A stretch of DNA of 64,000 nucleotides from Bacillus cereus ATCC 14579. GTDB lineage: Bacteria > Bacillota > Bacilli > Bacillales > Bacillaceae_G. Positions 60,155 to 64,000 of this stretch are shown here, piece after piece. The notes under the pieces were generated by a model, which saw nothing but the letters and a program-made list of their open reading frames with translations, had not been told where the DNA came from and did not search any database. The stretch covers positions 4,628,501 to 4,692,500 of the forward strand of contig NC_004722.1 in assembly GCF_000007825.1 (NCBI RefSeq), written 5' to 3'. The first letter of the stretch is position 1, and every line of letters starts with the position of its first letter. The position numbers were made by a program, and so were the translations under genes.

Positions 60155-60958
60155 TTATTTGTTTGTTTTTACTATATTATTGACATGCATTTCAGTAAAT
60201 GACTGAATATAACTCAAAATTTCATCACGCTCATACTCATTTAATAACTCGTGATAACAATTCGGCCATTCTTTAAAAGCCTTATCACTTATTTTAACAT
60301 TATCAAACCAAGTGCGGACACGTGTTTTATCTACAAGTTTATCCTCACAAGCTTGCATTAGCAAGAGCGGAACATCTGGAAAATCATCTATTTTTTTATG
60401 AGCAATTTCGATAGACTTAATCAATTCACTATACCAACGTACTGATACTTTGCGCAAGAACAAAGAATCATTCTCCATTGCATCTCTCACCTCGTGGTTA
60501 CGTGTTGACATTTCCACCGTAAGATTCGTTGCAAATTGCAATTTTGGAGCCACAACATTTAATATTTTTGAAGCAAATTGAAGCGGAGCAGAGGGTCCAG
60601 TCACTACCCCTAAACAAGGCGAACTCAAAATAATACCCTCTACATCTTCTCTCTTCGTTTCTTGCATCATACGAATGACAATAAGACCACCCATACTATG
60701 ACCGAATAGAAAAATAGGTAACCTATACTTTCTTGCTTCTTTCACCCATAGTTTAACTTCCTCTATGTATTCATCAAATGAATCAATATGTCCTCTATTT
60801 CTTGAAGGCGTTCCATGGGACGGAAGATCCCCCATCACGACGTGGTAGCCGATATGATTCCACATTTCCGCAACGGCTTCGTAACGTCCGTGATATTCCA
60901 TTGCGCCGTGCACAATAACAATGACAGCCTTTGCTTCCTCCGCTTCATAATTCCACAT
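60155..60958 (-). CDS. ytpA: Alpha/beta hydrolase YtpA (lysophospholipase-like)
   Basis: About 267 residues from MWNYEAEEAK, chosen because GGAGGAG sits just before that ATG; two in-frame ATGs lie further upstream. Monoglyceride-lipase-like: VIVHGAMEYHGRY, nucleophile in FGHSMGGLI, and catalytic His in CYHELLNEYERDEI. B. subtilis YtpA makes bacilysocin, a lysophospholipid antibiotic. Same strand and order as ytpA-ytpB in B. subtilis. Confidence 0.87.
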   Translation of the reverse strand: MWNYEAEEAKAVIVIVHGAMEYHGRYEAVAEMWNHIGYHVVMGDLPSHGTPSRNRGHIDSFDEYIEEVKLWVKEARKYRLPIFLFGHSMGGLIVIRMMQETKREDVEGIILSSPCLGVVTGPSAPLQFASKILNVVAPKLQFATNLTVEMSTRNHEVRDAMENDSLFLRKVSVRWYSELIKSIEIAHKKIDDFPDVPLLLMQACEDKLVDKTRVRTWFDNVKISDKAFKEWPNCYHELLNEYERDEILSYIQSFTEMHVNNIVKTNK

Positions 60959-61032
60959 ACGGCTCTCCTCCATTTCACTCTTTCTCATAATTTGATACAC
61001 TAAAACTAGTCTCTAGGAAAGGAAGACTTTAC

Positions 61033-61545
61033 ATGATATATCCTTACAAAGAAAAAAAACCGAAAATTGCGAGTAGTGCTTTTATCGCTGACTATGTTAC
61101 GATTACAGGCGATGTTTACGTTGGCGAGGAATCAAGTATTTGGTTTAATACAGTCATCCGTGGTGATGTGTCACCAACGATCATTGGAGACCGAGTAAAT
61201 GTACAAGACCAATGTACACTCCACCAAAGCCCTCAGTATCCTCTTATCTTAGAAGATGATGTTACAGTTGGGCATCAAGTTATTTTACATAGTTGTCATA
61301 TTAAAAAAGATGCTTTAATTGGAATGGGATCCATTATATTAGATGGTGCTGAAATTGGCGAAGGAGCTTTTATCGGCGCTGGAAGCCTCGTTTCACAAGG
61401 AAAGAAAATTCCACCAAACACGTTAGCTTTCGGTCGTCCCGCGAAAGTCATTCGTGAATTAACAGCAGAAGACCGTAAAGATATGGAGCGTATTCGCACG
61501 CAATACGTTGAAAAAGGTCAATATTATAAATCATTACAGAAGTAA
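61033..61545 (+). CDS. ytoA: Gamma-carbonic anhydrase-like hexapeptide protein YtoA
   Basis: 170 residues, left-handed beta-helix: ASSAFIADYVTITGDVYVGEESSIWFNTVIRGD, then zinc-ligand histidines in CTLHQSPQ and VGHQVILHSCHIK. The gamma-CA family includes active enzymes and inactive relatives; activity is not known here. Divergent from ytpA. AGGAAAG precedes the ATG. Confidence 0.9.
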   Translation: MIYPYKEKKPKIASSAFIADYVTITGDVYVGEESSIWFNTVIRGDVSPTIIGDRVNVQDQCTLHQSPQYPLILEDDVTVGHQVILHSCHIKKDALIGMGSIILDGAEIGEGAFIGAGSLVSQGKKIPPNTLAFGRPAKVIRELTAEDRKDMERIRTQYVEKGQYYKSLQK

Positions 61546-61550
61546 ATTTC

Positions 61551-61579
61551 CGCTGCCATAAGATTGGCAGCTTTTTTTA
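61551..61579 (+). terminator. Terminator after ytoA
   Basis: GCTGCCA-taagat-TGGCAGC then TTTTTTT. Confidence 0.88.
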
Positions 61580-61688
61580 TATAAAAACTAACTTTTTCTT
61601 TACAAAACATTATTACTCCCTCAACAAAATCTTATTAAAATAAAAGCTAATATCTCCATATATATGTAAACGAGGGAGGAGAATTTTC

Positions 61689-62222
61689 ATGAAGGTCAGT
61701 GGATTATATAAAATAGAATGTTACATTTTCAAAGGAATTAATCGCTACTTTGATCAAAAAACATTAAATATCTTTTTCAGCAATATTACTCATATCGGTG
61801 GCGCGACTTTCTCCATCGCACTCACACTTTTCTTTTTAATTTTTGCAAAAGGTACTTTACATCAGGCAGCAATTGCAACTGCTATTTCTTTAGCAATTAG
61901 CCATATTCCTGTACAAATATTAAAAAGATGGTATCCACGAAAACGTCCTTATTTAACAATTCAGGATGCAAAATATCCAGTCCATCCATTAAAAGACCAC
62001 TCTTTCCCGTCTGGTCATACAACAGCCGTTTTCTCTGTCTTCATTCCATTTATTTGCTATAATCCAAGCTTACTTGCTTTCCTATTACCGTTAGCGTTAT
62101 GCGTCGGTATTTCACGTATTTATTTAGGCCTTCACTATCCGTCAGATGTATTCGTCGGTATGTGCCTTGGCACTTGTTCTGGCATCATCTCTTTTTATCA
62201 ATTCATCCCACTTTTCACATAA
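61689..62222 (+). CDS. PAP2-family membrane phosphatase
   Basis: 177 residues, 5-6 membrane helices. The three acid-phosphatase motifs are KRWYPRKRP (~80), PSGHT (~113) and SRIYLGLHYPSD (~148-159). It probably dephosphorylates undecaprenyl pyrophosphate or phosphatidyl lipids at the outer membrane face. AGGGAGGAG precedes the start. The glycosyltransferase gene follows after 12 bp, so they form an operon. Confidence 0.9.
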   Translation: MKVSGLYKIECYIFKGINRYFDQKTLNIFFSNITHIGGATFSIALTLFFLIFAKGTLHQAAIATAISLAISHIPVQILKRWYPRKRPYLTIQDAKYPVHPLKDHSFPSGHTTAVFSVFIPFICYNPSLLAFLLPLALCVGISRIYLGLHYPSDVFVGMCLGTCSGIISFYQFIPLFT

Positions 62223-62234
62223 AGGAGTGATATG

Positions 62235-63377
62235 ATGAGAGTCGCCATTTTTACCGATACTTTTACGCCACAAGTTAACGGGGTTGCGAAAACGTTAGAG
62301 CGATTAACACAATATTTTCAGAAAGAACAGATCGCCTATTCTGTTTTCGCCCCTCAGCATACAGCTGAAGATAATTTTGTAGCGAATGTGAATAAGATGA
62401 GAAGTATCCCGTTAACAATATTATATCCAGAATGTCGTTTTTCTTTTCCTACTCCGCGTATTAAACGGGAACTACTTTCCTTTAAACCTGACATTATTCA
62501 CATTGCCACACCTTTCAACATGGGACTTTGTGGATTGTATTATGCAAAAAAGTTAAACATCCCAGTTGTCGGTTCTTATCATACTGATTTCGATGCCTAT
62601 TTACGTTATTACAAAATCGAATTCCTCTCCAATATGCTTTGGAACTATTTAAAATGGTTTCATAGTCATATGCAAAAAAATTTTGTACCTTCCTTTGAAA
62701 CATTACATCAATTAAAAAATAAAGGCTTTCAGACCCTCTCTATATGGGGACGTGGTGTAGATTGCACACTCTTTCATCCAGCTTACAATACAGACCTATT
62801 CCGAAAAAAATATAATATTACAGCGAAGTATGTCCTTTCCTATGTTGGACGAATTGCTCCTGAAAAAGATATTGATACGCTGCAACACCTTATCGTTAAA
62901 ACAGCACATACTCGAAACGATATTCATTGGCTCATCGCAGGAGACGGTCCTCTAGCAACAAGTTTACGTGAAGCTGTTCCGAAAACAAATATCACTTTTA
63001 CTGGCTATTTACAAGGCGGGGATTTAGCTGAAGCATATGCTTGTTCTAACATAATGGTGTTTCCATCAGCTACTGAAACATTCGGAAATGTCGTACTTGA
63101 ATCACTCGCATGCGGTACACCTGTTATTGGTGCAAATAGTGGCGGGGTTAAAAATATTATTACAGATGGAAAAACGGGAGTTCTTTGTCCGCCTAAAAAT
63201 GAAGATGCATTTCTATCATCCATTTATTTTTTATTACAAAATGAAGAAAAACTTGAGCAGATGGGAATAGAATCTTCCTCTTTTGCGAAATCAAAGAGCT
63301 GGGATGAGGTCTTTCGTGGCTTGCTTAACCAATATGAAGAAGTCCTTCAGCATAACGCATCAGAGTTGCTTGCTTAA
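62235..63377 (+). CDS. GT4-family glycosyltransferase
   Basis: 380 residues from MRVAIFTDTFTPQVNGVA (AAAGGAG 7 bp upstream). GT-B fold: Gly-rich N-terminal loop, GSYHTDFDAYLRYY, GRIAPEKDIDTL, GDGPL, and the ExxxxxxxE pattern ATETFGNVVLESLACGTPVIG. Resembles mannosyl/glucosyl-diacylglycerol-type transferases. Pairing with a PAP2 phosphatase suggests glycolipid or envelope work. Confidence 0.88.
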   Translation: MRVAIFTDTFTPQVNGVAKTLERLTQYFQKEQIAYSVFAPQHTAEDNFVANVNKMRSIPLTILYPECRFSFPTPRIKRELLSFKPDIIHIATPFNMGLCGLYYAKKLNIPVVGSYHTDFDAYLRYYKIEFLSNMLWNYLKWFHSHMQKNFVPSFETLHQLKNKGFQTLSIWGRGVDCTLFHPAYNTDLFRKKYNITAKYVLSYVGRIAPEKDIDTLQHLIVKTAHTRNDIHWLIAGDGPLATSLREAVPKTNITFTGYLQGGDLAEAYACSNIMVFPSATETFGNVVLESLACGTPVIGANSGGVKNIITDGKTGVLCPPKNEDAFLSSIYFLLQNEEKLEQMGIESSSFAKSKSWDEVFRGLLNQYEEVLQHNASELLA

Positions 63378-63382
63378 ATAGA

Positions 63383-63414
63383 AAAACTCCCTTCAAAAAA
63401 CGAAGGGAGTTTAT
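63383..63414 (+). terminator. Terminator after the glycosyltransferase
   Basis: AAACTCCCTTC-aaaaaac-GAAGGGAGTTT. The remaining ~230 bp to mobA hold no gene that I can see. Confidence 0.82.
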
Positions 63415-63649
63415 TACATGGTCATAAATTTTAGTTTAATAAATGATACATAAGGTTAAGCATTGTTTTATTTCTATATTAATTATATCAAAAATAAACA
63501 TAACTAAACAGAATTGTAATAAAAACCCATAAAAATTAATATATGGTTATACAGTGTTTTAACTGTATAATGATTTTAAGAATTCCCCTTAAAATCAACT
63601 CACTCACATACCTTTATACAGCAATTGTTCCCCAATTCTGTATATCAAA

Positions 63650-63682
63650 AAAACCTTTCATTCATTTGAAAGGTCTTTTTGA
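63650..63682 (-). terminator. Terminator overlapping the mobA 3' end
   Basis: Minus strand AGACCTTTCAAATGAATGAAAGGTTTTTTTG; the stem uses the last mobA codons. Confidence 0.75.
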
Positions 63683-64000
63683 GCCTGCACATATTCTTCT
63701 TTCGTATTTACATTTATAAACCAATCCGCATTCGCTTGTACATCTTCTCCAGAAACATACTTCACATTACATTGTGATAAAAGCTGCCCCATACTTCTTT
63801 TTTCTTCCTGAAGTAAAGCATAAATCTTTTCTTTCACGCGGTTATGATACGCCGCAAGTAGCGGTTGTTTTCTTCCATTAATAATAGGTACAACCGCATC
63901 ATATTCATTGTTCGTTTGCTCTAGTAAAATGGTAAACCATTCATGCGAAACATTTGGCGCATCGCAAGGCATAATAGCGTACCAATCTGCTTCTATGTAT
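63658..64000 (-). CDS. mobA: Molybdenum cofactor guanylyltransferase MobA, 3' part
   Basis: The frame is open to the window edge, so the gene start lies outside. The last ~114 residues are visible: [16 protein letters not shown] (nucleotidyltransferase metal-site Asp), [20 protein letters not shown] (product-binding strand), and [13 protein letters not shown]. This fits MobA, which links GMP to molybdopterin. It is separated by 35 kb from the other molybdenum cofactor genes. Confidence 0.87.

Overview
The window is AT-rich chromosomal DNA from a low-GC Gram-positive endospore former, almost certainly a member of the Bacillus cereus group (cereus/thuringiensis/anthracis). Four things point there: gene order closely follows the Bacillus subtilis ytpR-ytfP and ytzC-ytoA neighbourhoods; spore genes are present (cse60, a GerA-type receptor operon, a BclA-like exosporium collagen, GerPF-like proteins, glcU-gdh); several intergenic repeats begin ATAAAGTGAAACT and look like the bcr1 family of this group; and a second intergenic repeat (ATATATC...CGATT) recurs next to terminators. 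No rRNA, tRNA, prophage, transposase or CRISPR array was seen.

Layout. 0.2-17 kb: a conserved housekeeping block mostly on the minus strand (ytpR, ytpQ, ytpP, a DUF84 NTPase with a frameshift at its start, M42 peptidase ytoP, ytzB, lactonase-like ytnP, trmB, ytzH, ytmP, frameshifted pullulanase amyX, thpR/ytlP, pepV, ytzE, RsuA-type pseudouridine synthase, ytgP, ytfP). 17-23.5 kb: DHA2-type drug exporter, an SRPBCC+ArsR pair with visible operators, small spore genes (cse60 and partner), a CarD-like factor, and DUF3888-glcU-gdh. 23.5-28.7 kb: molybdenum cofactor genes (moeA-mobB-moaE-moaD, moaC, moaA-moeB); moaE is frameshifted near its C-terminus, and mobA lies apart at the right edge. 28.8-40 kb: spore surface and germination (1,309-residue collagen-like protein, two GerPF-like small proteins, rhodanese, MetX-like hydrolase, GerA/B/C receptor operon whose A subunit carries fourteen 13-residue repeats). 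40-53 kb: MazG-like NTPase, a His/Gly-rich repetitive protein, leuS behind a T-box leader with an unusual extra 5' domain, an MFS transporter, khtT-khtU cation/proton exchanger next to a degenerate tyrosine-recombinase domain, an orphan BceAB-type ABC transporter, and a DUF418 membrane protein. 53-64 kb: ytzC, mnmL-mnmM (ytqA-ytqB), a two-gene ABC exporter, a racemase, a PepSY membrane protein, ytpB, ytpA, ytoA, a PAP2 phosphatase plus GT4 glycosyltransferase pair, and the 3' part of mobA.

The notable signals are: three single-base frameshifts in otherwise conserved genes, plus a stretch of compensating indels in the collagen gene, all in homopolymer runs (decay or sequence error); a three-copy 148-bp tandem repeat with no coding content; a composite repeat-plus-terminator element at six loci; the leuS leader with an extra structured domain; and a long hairpin ending in a T-run upstream of a small CxxC protein. 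I found no clear novel multi-gene system. The best candidates for something undescribed are the non-coding elements and the spore-surface group of genes.
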